Source of the DNA: Nymphaea colorata
Taxonomy: Eukaryota; Streptophyta; Magnoliopsida; Nymphaeales; Nymphaeaceae
Direction of reading: 5' to 3'
Length of the DNA: 64,000 nt
NCBI RefSeq assembly: GCF_008831285.2
Contig: NC_045140.1
Location: 17,792,370 to 17,856,369 of the forward strand
Shown piece after piece: positions 49,701 through 61,666 of this stretch (its first letter is position 1; every line of letters begins with the position of its first letter). The notes under the pieces were generated by a model, which made no database searches, had not been told where the DNA came from, and worked only from the letters and a program-made list of their open reading frames with translations. A program made the position numbers and the translations under genes.

Positions 49701-50139
49701 CAAAACAGCAATTATAACTGAGTGAACACATCATAAAATCTAACAATGGAGGTCTGAAAGGCCTCAAAGTGGTGGCAGGATTGCCATGAAAGGCAGATGC
49801 ACCAGCAACGTGGAACTAATCTTGTGAGTTTCCTTAAGGACTAATCTACCTCATAACGTAACCAGATCAGACGTCATGCATGCAGTAAACTGCATAAACG
49901 AAGGCTTCCACACCTCGAAGCTGCCATAGGACCTTCGGGTAACTAAAGCAAAGGAAGCCGCATGAGGAAGTGGATGAAGCTAAGCAACTTATGGTATTCT
50001 AATGTCAATCGGGCAGGCAATCCAAGCAATCACAAGTCAACAAGAGAAAATTTCCCTCCTGTCAGAGGAAATCTAGTGAGCTAATAGCAATGGTGGTTGC
50101 TACATCCTGCAAATTTGTCTTAGTCAATGTCTTCCTTAA
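46736..50139. other. Intergenic region upstream of PTAC2
   Basis: PTAC2 5' UTR and promoter at the left end. 47330-47460 is rich in CGGCTCGAAT/CTCGAGCTT motifs typical of plant transposon debris. A TA microsatellite lies at about 47889-47913. A Ty1/copia remnant is listed separately at 48252-48500. No complete gene. Confidence 0.55.
48252..48500 (+). pseudogene. Ty1/copia retrotransposon remnant (gag-protease junction)
   Basis: An 82-codon open fragment ends with KWVVDTGATDHIT, the aspartic protease active-site signature (DTGA or DSGA) seen at the gag-protease boundary of Ty1/copia polyproteins. The preceding residues are a plausible linker. No integrase, reverse transcriptase or LTRs were found nearby, so this is a short relic. 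Confidence 0.65.
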
Positions 50140-51155
50140 CTATGTCACCATGGTACGTGCATATGACCCGCGTATCCATACCGGTATGTTGGTATGCCAA
50201 AACAAGGACATGGGTACGTTGTGGTATGTTTGGGTCTGGTTTCAGGTCAGAACCAGATTCAAACTATAATAGAATGTAAAAATGTAACCCGTGACGCTCG
50301 ACTTGTCTTCTCCCTCTCGATCTTCTTTGGTCTTCCGGCAGGTGCTTGGGCAGCTGGCGAAGGATGTCCGGCGAGTGCTCGGTCAGCCACTGGCAATGGG
50401 TGGCGACTAGCAATGGACAGCGCGTCGGCGATGTCAGGTTTCTTCATTTGGCAGTTTTTAGGGTTGCTGCAATTGTTAGGGTTTTGACAGCTTGGGCAGC
50501 TCAGCTGGACGTCCGGCGGGAGCTTGGGCAGTGACTGGCGACGGACGGCGACCGGCAGCGAGTCAGCGGTGACAAGTTTTTTCATTTGGCTGTTTTTAGG
50601 GTTGCCCCAATTTTTTGGGGTGGGGTTTGACAGCTTGGACAAATCAATTGAGTGTTGTTTTGTTTTGTCTTCGACTTGTTCGATGTGTTCAATGGTTCCT
50701 TTTTTTTTTTTTTGGTTGATTTTGATTAGCAGCACGAGAGGATGAATTTTGTCGAGCGTCAGTTTGTTTTTTGAGTACTCTCGTGTTATTACGGTTGAAC
50801 TAGATTCGTTTGTTAGGTTCTTTGTTTGTTTTGTTTTGATTTTTAGGGTTCCAATCCACATGTTTGTTGCCTTGTTTCATTATGTTGTTTTGTCCCAATT
50901 AGGAGTCATCTCTTTAATTTTTTTTTGCGGATGCCCTTGTCGAGTTTCGGACATGTTCATTAGTTTGATTATAACTTATAAGTAATGTAGCTTGCCATTG
51001 TTGTTGTTATATGCTGTTTTATGTGATGACATCATTTTTCTTATTTTTTTGAATTAAAAATATATAATTATCATCGTACCGATGTACAAGATTGGCAAAA
51101 ATACCGTGCCTATATATTGCTTCTCCATATCCGTATCCGTACCTATGTGACATAG
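50140..51155. mobile_element. Complete non-autonomous hAT-like element with 8-bp target-site duplication
   Basis: The element starts CTATGTCACCATGGTACG and ends CGTACCTATGTGACATAG; the outer 9 bp form an exact inverted repeat, extending imperfectly into subterminal GGTACG/GTATCC repeats. It is flanked by TTCCTTAA at 50132-50139 and 51156-51163, an 8-bp duplication as expected for hAT elements. The interior has no transposase. At about 50340-50650 it contains two diverged GC-rich tandem units, each with a TTCATTTGGC..GTTTTTAGGGTTG core. Open frames here (for example 50259-50861, minus) are low-complexity. Confidence 0.82.
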
Positions 51156-51163
51156 TTCCTTAA

Positions 51164-52751
51164 AGATATGGAAATAAAGATTAAAACTCCCAATCTTTAA
51201 ATGACTCTTCACTGTGACAACTAGGCAACTATTAACATTTATAAAATCCAACACGAGATGTACTTATTGTTTGCAGATTAATCCTTATATGTTCAATTTA
51301 ATTAATCGGTACCGGTTCTTTCTCTCAAAGGCACTTATATAGGTCATTTTGCGGTTTGAAGAAGAGTTTATTTTGATAAATTTAAGAACAAGGTTAGTCT
51401 AAGGAAAAAAGGCCCAATGTTTGTATTTGCACTTAAAATGGCAAGTGGAGAGTGGCACTACCCATTTCATTATGGATTCAAATTTGAACCGGAGAAGCTG
51501 GTCATGTTTGAACCGTATCCGATCCAATTTGGTGGAAATGACATCCCCTTGGATTTTGTCCGCTTGTAAACTTCATCTAAGCCATAATACAATGCAGCTG
51601 ACTCTAGGAAAGAAATTTACTTCTGATTCTTGTTGTAAAGATCCAACATGAGATCAGTTTCAGATTTTTTTCAACTGCACTACATATTTCTATTAGAATA
51701 CTCAACTTGGTACGTCACCATTGATTTTTTTTTTTCTCCTTGGTTAATGTCGACGATGACATCGTACTTTTATCATTTAAAGTATTTTCAGATCTTCCAA
51801 ACCCCATGTGCTTGAAATGCAAAGTTGCCTTGGGAAGGGGAAGGCGGAGAGAAGAAAGAGAACCCAAATAGAAAAGAAATAAGTAACATGAAAAGTTGTG
51901 GGAAGAATAGCTTTCAAATGTCTGAGATTAAACTTGGCTAAAAGTTCTTGGAAAAAACGGAGAACCCATTTTCATCTTCTGCTGCAAAACTTTGAGGCAT
52001 TGCTGCCCATTAGATGAAGGCATAGCCAGCTTCTGTATTGTTGCGGCAAATAATGCACGGTAGTTGGATTTGAACTTGTCGATGCTCCTTCGACTTGGTG
52101 ATACTGATGAGCTGCTCTTAGATTGCCCTATGGGGGAAGCCGTACTAGTAACTTTTCACAAGAAAACGATGGGTAAGGATGAGATAACGTTTTGTCGACG
52201 TCTTGACAAATTGTCTGCAATTATTGATAATAGCACTTCAAGCAATGCCAAGGTTTGGAATCAGCTTGATATGAGATGACAGAGAATAAATCTGATTTAG
52301 GAGCAAGTGCACATGATCCTGTAATGATCTGTACATTATTCAAGAAAGATTTCACGGGTTGCTGGCATAAACATATCTTGCCAGACAGACTCACATGTGT
52401 GAGTTACATATAATGCTTCTGCAACTTGTTCTGGGCGATTGGATGTGGATTAGGTGATTGGATTCCATATTGTGGCTCATGAGTTGACGTACCAAAGATG
52501 CCTGCAGATTCTGCAAAAGGGCAGAAGGTCATTGATCATGACTTGGACGTATGTTAACTGCAGATGCAGCCAATTTTCTTTTAAGGGAGAGGGCAAAAGT
52601 GAGCCTGAAAATCTTGCACCACAGAAGAAGGAGAATTGGTCCACAATCAACTTTAATGGAGTCAGGGTACTCCTGCAATGGGACATGGTTTATTTTTGGT
52701 TCCTTGCATTCAGACAATCTGTCATGTATCATGTGGTCCACCAGTACATGC

Positions 52752-52783
<32 letters not shown>

Positions 52784-53703
52784 GACTGAAGAACTCCATT
52801 TATCTGGGTAAAAGGTCGATTTAAGACCTTCAAGTTGAGGAAGTCAAAAGTTGGAAATCTAGGTTTATCACTCGGTATAATCTGGTAGGAATCTGCCTAG
52901 TCCCAGCTTGCATGAGAACAAAAAATGGGAAAGTAGATGAGCTGAACTTGCAGAATAGAATGTGTTCAAGCTTTGTTTGTTCGTGGCAGTCTGAGCCTCA
53001 CCCTTTCTGATGATCTGGCTTCTTTACATGAATAACTACGTTTTCTGTGTTCAGCGAAATCTCAGGTTGGCTCAATTATAAAACAAATAAAAATCGTACT
53101 TTTCCTATGCAAAACCAAACACTTACGACTCAAGATATAAAATGCCATTGTTCAGCACTTAGAACAAGAAATTTATGCGCCAAATAAATCATCTTCTAAA
53201 ATATTAACTCTTATTCATTAGCACTAGAACATGAAATTTGCGACCCAAAGTGGATGTTAACCATGCTAGGCCTTGTGAACCAAGCAGTGTTAAACATACA
53301 CTGTTCATGTTACAATCATGCTTCCCTAGCTGTTGAACACACACAAACAGAAACAACCAGAACCACAAGCTACTCCTCTCCTTTCCCAGCCATACAAGCA
53401 CTAATAAGAGAACCAGTACAGGTAGGTCCCTGATCTCAAATATTCTTCCCATGTAGTAAAACTTGGCATGAAAGGAGCAATATCTGAAAATCTATGTTAT
53501 TATCTTTGAGCATATCATAGAGTCAAAGCCACACAATACAGAGATATTTACATACATCTTTTACAACAACAAATAAATATTGAGATACACTTAAGAATTA
53601 ATAACTAGACAATGCAATGCATACCCCATTTACTAGTGAACCTTGTGGAGACAAGGAGAGTGCGACCTCTGTTTTCCTCTCTTCCATCCTTGGGTAATCC
53701 CTC
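51164..53703. other. Intergenic region downstream of the MYB gene
   Basis: Short frames (for example 52064-52279 plus, 52454-52789 plus) have no recognisable domain. A CT microsatellite lies at about 52758-52783. The MYB 3' UTR should occupy the right end. No RNA gene seen. Confidence 0.55.
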
Positions 53704-55238
53704 TCAGGCCACAGTAATGACACTGCCTTTGTTATCCAGATCTCCACTCCTAAGGCTTGCCATTGCCTGAAAAGCAGAATGTCTGGCATTATGTTGCTCA
53801 GATAGTTTCGCCGACAATGGTGATGGTAACATACCGAGCCCACGATCCGAATCGACTGCTCCTAACGGTGCGCTTGCCAGCACAGGGACAGGCTTCACAA
53901 TCTTTGCTTCCAGGGTTTCCGGCGCTTTGCTGGATGTGTTTCCAGCTTCTTCATCCAGCGCCATGGGGGCTGGAGAAACTGGTAAGGCCTCCAAGGAGAG
54001 ATCCAAGCTACTTGATGCTGGATTTTGACTAGGTGTGTTTTCAGCACAAGTTTCCTCTTCCACAGGAGAACAGAGAAACTGCAAAACAAGTTATGTGACA
54101 TCAACCATCCTTGGAGTAATTAACAAGTGAAACTGGGGAACAATAAGTCGTATGTACTGGATTCAACATTTGCATCATAATTAACCAACCAAACTTCAAA
54201 GAGACAAGGAACTTGCAATCTGCAAAGGCCATAATTATAAACAATATCCGGATTGCTTTATGGTTCGGCTGCCTATTTTCAGGAACTCATCAGGAATCAG
54301 GAACAGTAATAATCAGATGGTCTTTGTCATGCTAAAAGCTCAGGATCACCAAAATGAAGGTGAATCTCTAGTTTTTCCATCAAAACTTTAATCCCAAAAG
54401 AAAAAAAAAAAAAAAGCATGCTCTTTGCTATTCTAAGATAGTCCTCGCAAATCTAGGTCATTTTGGAGACTAAACGAAAATATCCGATCAACTACCAAAT
54501 CATTGACGAGAAAAACCTTGCTCACCCCAGAAGTCATTTTCTTCCAGAAGCAAATTGTGGGTTTTCTTAGCACCTTGTTTAAGATTCAAGCCAACAGATT
54601 TTCACCTACTTTTGAACAATGCAAACGTTAGAAATGATTGGGATCATCGGCAGGTCCTCACCGTATCTGTGGTAATGTCAAAAAGGCTAGACCGCCGTCT
54701 TCTCCGACTAAGATTATTGCGGCGAAGGAAATACTTCTGTGCGTGGCTAGCAACCTGAGTAGGGGTTCTGGTCTTGACGAAGTTCCTTGAAATTCCTCTC
54801 CAATCGCCCTTCCCAACCCTCTGCAGCCCAAGAAGAAAGAGCCTGTGCTCTTCTTCTGTCCAAGGTACACCTACAATACGAAATCATACCCACGAAACAC
54901 CGGTCCGGTTTCATGCCATTAACATCCACATATATCTAGACACAGAAAAGGAGAAAAAAGAGACGCCATGATGAATCTCTACCTCTCTTTCTTTCCCGCG
55001 ATCTGTTGGAGGCGTTGACGACATCATCGGATGTGTAGCCGGAGGCCGTGGCGTCCGCGTTCTGCTGCTGCTGCGGCTGATCCGCGTGCTCGTACTGCGA
55101 TAGGTTGCTCATGCTGACACTTTTGCGGAAAGAGCCGTCGGTCACCACGCGCACCCCGAAGAGCATGAACCCATTTTCGGTGCATGTTCGGGAGTTGTGC
55201 CCGTCGTTCCCAGACTGCGAACAACTATGAGAAGACAT
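53704..55238 (-). CDS. SHAQKYF-type 1R-MYB transcription factor (MYBD/At1g19000-like)
   Basis: Product about 279 aa in three exons: 55238-54983, 54870-54662, 54078-53704. N-terminus: a zinc-knuckle-like [14 protein letters not shown], then the MLFGVRV motif (R/KLFGV-type, linked to repression), [14 protein letters not shown], and [20 protein letters not shown]. The single MYB repeat spans about residues 87-135 ([19 protein letters not shown], then [20 protein letters not shown]) with SHAQKYF, followed by a basic [15 protein letters not shown] tail. The C-terminal exon contains LDLSLEAL, an LxLxL EAR-like repression motif. Relatives bind I-box/TATCCA-like sites in light, sugar and hormone responses; the target here is unknown. 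The second knuckle Cys is Ser (TCT). The start is taken at MSSHSC because upstream codons (MFALWRLLLLPPPPP) look like untranslated leader. Confidence 0.93.
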
Positions 55239-58200
55239 TGGTGGCGGTGGTGGTAGAAGCAGCAGCCGCCACAACGCAAACAATGCAGAGACAATGAGGG
55301 AGAGGTCTAGAGCTTTTTATGACGATGGTGGGAGGGAGGGAGGGAGTGGCTCCTTCCTCTGCTTCTTCCTTTTGTCCTGCCTTTTCTTTTCCCCAAGTTG
55401 GCTGCAGGGATCGGAAAGGCTATATTATGAGCATGAGGGAAAAGGAATGGTGGAGGAAGGAGTCGACCTCCACCGTCGGCTTCGCATATTCGGTTTGTAT
55501 TACTGTTGTATTTTCTTTTGAGCATATTGGTGAACTTGTTCAATTTCCCTGCAATTTATCTCAGTGGATCTCTTTGTTTTTATGTTGGATTTTTTTTCTT
55601 TTCCAACTTTTTTCATTTTAGTCCCATTCTTCTTATGTGGGTGGTTGATGGTTGGATAACGAAAGCTGCCAATCAATGTGTGGCGATGATCCTTTTATTG
55701 CCTTACTTAATGGCATGCCCACATTATGTTTATGCGCTTTTTCTTCCTCCTTCTTACTTTTATCAGTTCTTACATTTTATTTTAAGAATTTCCCTTCATG
55801 TACAGAAGGAAGCATATGTGCATGTGGATGTACCACAACTTAAAGACTTCCAACGGAAAGTACTTGGAAGTTTCTTAATAAGTGACTTAAATTTTGAACC
55901 AGCGACAATTTTTTTTAAGTATTTAAGCTTTTAATTATTTTTATATAATTTTTCATCTATTTTTCTAGAAAATGTTATTTACAACACTGCTTTGAACAAA
56001 CACCAAAAATTGAAAGAATTTCCGTTGTCAGCTCGACCATGGCACTGTTTGGTTGTAAACCCTTTTGTTCAGTCCTATAAACCATCTATTTTTCATCATT
56101 TTTAATAAAAAGTTGTTTTATTTTTAATTACTTTTCATATTTTTTCTCCTTATATTTTTAGAAGAAGAAATACAATGGTAGTTTTTGGTTACTCATTATA
56201 ACCGACTCAGCTTAATCTGCATGCAGCCTCGCCGATCCGATTCAATCTCTGGTTTTATTACCACTGGCTTGAACCAAAAACTTGCCATCTCAAGGTAGGT
56301 TAATTTGCTTTTGAACTAAGCTTCTCAATCATGCCATAGATGAATTTGAGGACAGTAACACACTATGAATCTATCCCATGAAATGGAACAGATTCATGGA
56401 ACGATTATTACAGTGTTTCATGAACCTGTCCCATTTTTGCGGGCAAATTCATGGGTGCCAAACAACCCCAAAAAGTTCAAGCTGTTCTTTTCTTTAATTT
56501 CTTTCATCAGTAGCTTGTAAATGCACTCTTTCATTTGTTTTTTATTTAACTTGATTCCTTGTAGACGGTGGCGTACCCACGTTGCTGTCTCTTAAAAGTT
56601 TTTTATTTTTAAATGAAAATCTTAAATATTTATTCTTTTATATATATATATATATATGCCCTATCAAATTTGAGTATTTCTAAACAAGTGCCCCTCTAGC
56701 AAATTTTTCTGGCTCCTGTAGACACTACTTATACTATTATTTGCAAGAACCAACCCACATCTAAGCAAGTCGGACACATTTCTCAAAAAAAAAATGAGGG
56801 AAAAGGTACAAGTGATGTGTAGAAACATGAACATCAACATATAGAAATACATCTAACAACTCTTCTATTTAGCAAAAAATGTGCAAAAAAAAAAAAAAAA
56901 ATCTTAAAAATGTTCATTTCTCTTTCCAAAGAATATGATGATATTTGTGACTATGATATCAGGCACAGAATCAAGCACCCACTGAGTCCAGTCCAACCCT
57001 AAAAGTTCTCTTCCACAACCCAACAGAAATTCAAGGCAGACCACTCTTTGGTAGGTAGGTGGGCAACTATGAGTTCTCTAGCAGACAGTACATTGTGCAT
57101 GTGCACTATGACAACATTGTGCATCTTATGAATATATTAAACATTTTTTTTCTTCTCTTTACTGCTTTCTTTATTAGGTTTTGACAGCTTCACCAAGGGA
57201 TCCACAGAGCAAGTGCCACAATTTGCTATTAGAAAAAGGGAATCTGGTGTGCTCACTGTCTTCTCTTTCAAAGCACACTTTGATGCAATTGGCTGCATGT
57301 GCAGCCTTGTTCCATTTATATAAATAAATCCCATGGAGGCAACTTAAAGTGCCTCTGCTTGAAGCCCTTGAGCAAATAAAAGTGCAAAGGATAATCCTCA
57401 AGAGGATCTACATGATTCTTGTGAGATCTTTACTAAAACACATATGCCATTAAGACTATATATATATATATAAATATATACATACTTCTTTCTAGTTTTT
57501 TCCTCTTTCTACCTTTGTCTCAATTGACCTAGCTTGTTTACTTAAGTTGGATCTAGATCTTGGACCTGGTCCAAAGTTGAATTCCTGAATTGGTTTGTGC
57601 CTGCTGGATTTGGGTGCCCCCCGAAACAAAAAACTCGGATCACGGCTCGATTAGTAAGTCGGATTCATGTTTGAAATCTGAATTATAAAAATAAGAAGAA
57701 TAATTACTCCTGATAATATGTATGTCATAATACTGAAAATAGTAGTGGAAAAGGAGACAAAAGTGTTCTTTCCATATAAAAGAACGTTGCAATATGGCGA
57801 TGCATCATATCTTCATAATGTTAGATGTAATAGAAACAATAAGTACCATCAATTTATTCTTCTGTAGTCTCTAAATCCAACAACCAAATACTGGAATGAT
57901 CACATCATCTTCCTTGAACAAAAGAATTTGCTGTTCTTGGGACGTATAATAACGTGTTCAAGAACACAATTATTCTTCTTGTGAAACACCCTCTGGCTCT
58001 TATGGGTTCCCTTGTTCCTCAATTAAAGGCCCGTTTGGTTTTACCACAAGGTGTGATCACTTACTTGAAATTAACATTCCAGTTCAATCTCTTTTGACAT
58101 TGAGTGGCTCTTGTTTTTCTGCAAGTTTTAGTTGTTCATAGCAATTTGCCGGCTTTTCCATGAGTTGCTTTGTCACATCTTACATAGAATTATTCACCAT

Positions 58201-60519
58201 GCATGTTATCATTCATTTCCTTGATGTTGTTGAATAATTTAAGGGGCATTTGATGGCCTCGGATTTAAGATCCAAAGCGATTTGAGATCATTGAGAATCT
58301 CAGATCCGCAAAATTCAAAGTCAGTCCCCCCTCCGATTGGACCTTAATTCCAAGGATCTCAAATCTTCTTTTTCACACAACCGTAAAATCTAGTGTTTAT
58401 TTATAATTTTATACTATAGATAAGATCCAGGTCTGATCAAACTGCTTCTCAAGCCCATTTCTCATATTGTTTCGAGTTTTTGGCAAATAGAAGGGCTTGT
58501 AACTGTTCTACGATTCATAAAATCAATCTTTCGGGTTGTATTCATGGCACTGTTCCGTTTGTCAAATGGACGCGTAGAGTTACTCAGATCTTGCATAACA
58601 AAATGCATCAGAGGCCGGGTCGGACTCGGATTCAACACACTACGAATTGAAAAAATCATCAAACCAGTAGTTTTGGACTACTTGGTGGCAACTATGGTCT
58701 AGAAGCCGGCGGCCGGAGTGCGCAGTGGGCCTGCAAAGCCTAATCCGACGAGGAAACTGAACGGAAGCCTATAGTTACAGGCAGGCTGGTGCGTAAGATG
58801 CTGCTGTCTCATTTCATTGACGACCAAAAGTTGCTTTGTTGCAAGTAGAAACAAAGGCAACCCTATAACGTGTTCCTGTTCATCGCCGGAATGACTGAAC
58901 TTTGGCACAACCTTTTCCGGTCGGAGAAAAGTTGGTCAGTCGTGAACCATTCGCATTGGGCTCATAATCGATCACATTGAGCGTAGCATAGCTGGTCAAC
59001 TTGACGATTCCATAGACAATCCATCTATAATTTGATTTAATGAGTACTATTTACTTAAATGACAAATACTCAAGTTGAAGAAATGTGTACTGTATTCATA
59101 GGAAGATGAAGTGGCTTGCTTCAGTTATGAGAGATTCTTTTGGACAAAAAAGAGGAATCCCCGGATAATGTAGAGCATAATATTTGTCTCCCATTTTTTG
59201 TACGGCGAAAAAAAATCCAGGAACGAAAATACACGGATCCCCATCAAAAGCCGTGGCCAGCGCATGGCGCCTCATGTTATGAACATCAACAGCTGCCGTT
59301 TTTCCACGTGAAATCTACAAGAAAGGCTGGGCGGGCTCACGTAGACGGCCCTGCAGATATGAATGAGACTGCACGAGAATATATCTTTTTTTCTGAATCA
59401 TCTTTCCCATGTCATTTCATTGTCCACAAAAGTGAAAGCTTGATTTGAGCAGATAAAATGCCTTTTGTAAGTGAATGGCATCACTAGCCGCCCACCATGA
59501 CGCCGGATCTTTTCTCTTCCCTTTTATTCAAGTTTATATTATATATATACCAGACCTCTTAAATTCTTGTTTAAATGTGTTTTATGAACCTTTTAATGTG
59601 TTCATACATACTAATTTAATATAAATCATTCAAGTCATTTTTGTAAGAAGTCTCATCTTTATACAACTAAAATTTTGATGTTATAAGAACTGTTTCTTTT
59701 TTTTTTTTTACTATTAAAATTGCAAAAGGAGGGTCTAATAGCTACTGTTTTCTAAGAAGAGAGCAAGAGAGAGAAAGAAAAAATGAGTAATTAAATATTC
59801 CTTATATATGATCTATTGCAACTACATGTGCCATTTACATCTGTGGGGAAGGAATAAAAATGAAGGAACATATATGTTGATTCTTTTATGCCATATGTGA
59901 TTTTGAAGTTGACAAATAATCTAAGGACTTCTCCATTAGGTCAAAGCCACTTCAATGATTTATCGTTTTTTTATTAATATAAAAAAGATTCACTTGCATG
60001 AGAAAGTGTTGCCAACCGTCGGCTGCAAACGTGCCGTCGAAGATAGTCTTTTTTTTTTTTCCTTTCCATCAAAAAAAAAAAAAAAAGATGTGCGGATGAT
60101 GATATAGATATGCTCCGTTTTTCAATTAATGTTACCTAATTAAAAACGAAGATATTCATGTTGGAAGGAATTATTCTTCGACCGGATCATCCCCACAAAT
60201 ACAATCCGGCCAGTGCTTATCGGCGATGTAACTGGAGATCGTATATATCTTCGTTACTAACTTATGTATCTTACTGAATATTTTTCAGTTAAAAAGGAGA
60301 GGCCTAGAAATGTTCTAAATTCTTTGGGTACAGGTGATTGGTGGTGGTGAAAAGAGTGAACTGCAAGTATATGATGTTGAAAGATTTGAAAAGATGGAAA
60401 GCAATGGAAACCTAGAGTCGGATTACTTAAGTTAATTAGTTATCGACTAATCAAAGTTGGATTAATCAGGCGTGCTAGTAGTTTATGATGGCGGCAGAGT
60501 GCCAAACAGATGCTTACGA

Positions 60520-60616
60520 CAGTGGCGGAGCCGCCAAAATGCCCATGGTAATGCATGGAAGATGAACCCTTTTTTGTCTCTTGAAAACTTAAACCAAATT
60601 TCTGACTCCGCCACTG
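60520..60616. mobile_element. Short palindromic MITE-like unit with CAGTGGCGGAG termini
   Basis: Starts CAGTGGCGGAGCC and ends CTCCGCCACTG, an 11-bp inverted terminal match around about 75 bp of AT-rich sequence. GTGGCGGAGCC-type ends are common in plant repeats. No target-site duplication was recognised. Confidence 0.6.
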
Positions 60617-61092
60617 AAAGTTTATGGGCCTAAGTGTGTGGAAGAATAGAAAAAATGTCATGCATTTCTTGAATATCTAGAAATCCAGAAATTAAACTGA
60701 AACTTCCCAATGTCCATGAACTTTCATGAAATTGGATGTTTCTGAACTAATCAAAATGTAAAGTTGATGATTAACAGAAAATTAAGCATGAAGATCTAAT
60801 TTAGGTACTTGGGGCCTTATATATATATATATAAATATATTAAAAGGGAACCTTTTGGATGATTCTAAAATGATGGACAGTCAGTCAGCGGTGGAGGTTG
60901 GTTGGCGTAAGTAAAGTGAAATTGAGAAGACGATTCTGGATTTGGTCCGCCCAGCTGGGAAGCAGAAAAGGTCCAAAGAAGTAGGCGCTTCAATAGTAAA
61001 AGATCATGCAGGCTTGCTCGAATCTAGAATGTTCACTTTGTCAATATGAACTCTCTGGATGGTAGTCGTCAAAACCCTTGTCATGTCTGTGG

Positions 61093-61335
<243 letters not shown>

Positions 61336-61344
61336 TTTGTGTAT

Positions 61345-61666
61345 AGGCCTGGGTGTCAGGCCGGCCCGGGTCCATGCCGAAAAAACCTGGTTCGGCCCGG
61401 CCCGTGCCTGTTAGGCCGGCCTGGGTCCGCTCGGCTCGGTTAAAAGATATTTTTAAATTTTTTTTGTTTTAATAATATATATTTATTATTAACAAATATA
61501 TTTTATATTTAAAAATTTATTTTATAATTAAAAAATTATTTTTTATTTTTAAATGGGTCGAGCGGGGCCCTAACCGAAACCCGGGCTATCGGGCGGGCTG
61601 ATCGGCCCGATCGGGCCGACCTTACCAGGCCAGGCCTGCCCGGCGGAGCCCGATACCCACATTTAT
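61345..61666. mobile_element. hAT-like MITE (~322 bp) with GGCCCGGCCC-rich subterminal regions
   Basis: Two GC-rich ends full of GGCCGGCCCGGG and CGGGCCGA motifs surround an AT-rich core (about 61442-61555). The outer ends form an imperfect inverted repeat (CCTGGGTGTCAGGCC against GTGGGTATCGGGC). TTGTGTAT occurs directly on both sides, 61337-61344 and 61667-61674, consistent with an 8-bp hAT-type target duplication. No coding capacity. Confidence 0.65.

Noticed and set aside
50259..50861. 200-codon minus-strand ORF
   Set aside because: Lies wholly inside the hAT-like element and is made of its duplicated GC-rich units; not a recognisable protein.
52064..52279. 71-codon plus-strand ORF with acidic, protein-like composition
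   Set aside because: No recognisable domain and no supporting exons before or after it.
56041..56471. Candidate element between GGCACTGTTTGG and CCAAACAACCCC
   Set aside because: The ends are only loosely complementary and no flanking duplication could be found.
58021..58265. Transposon-like end motifs GGCCCGTTTGG and GGGGCATTTGATGGCC
   Set aside because: Only single ends are visible; no partner terminus in the expected orientation.
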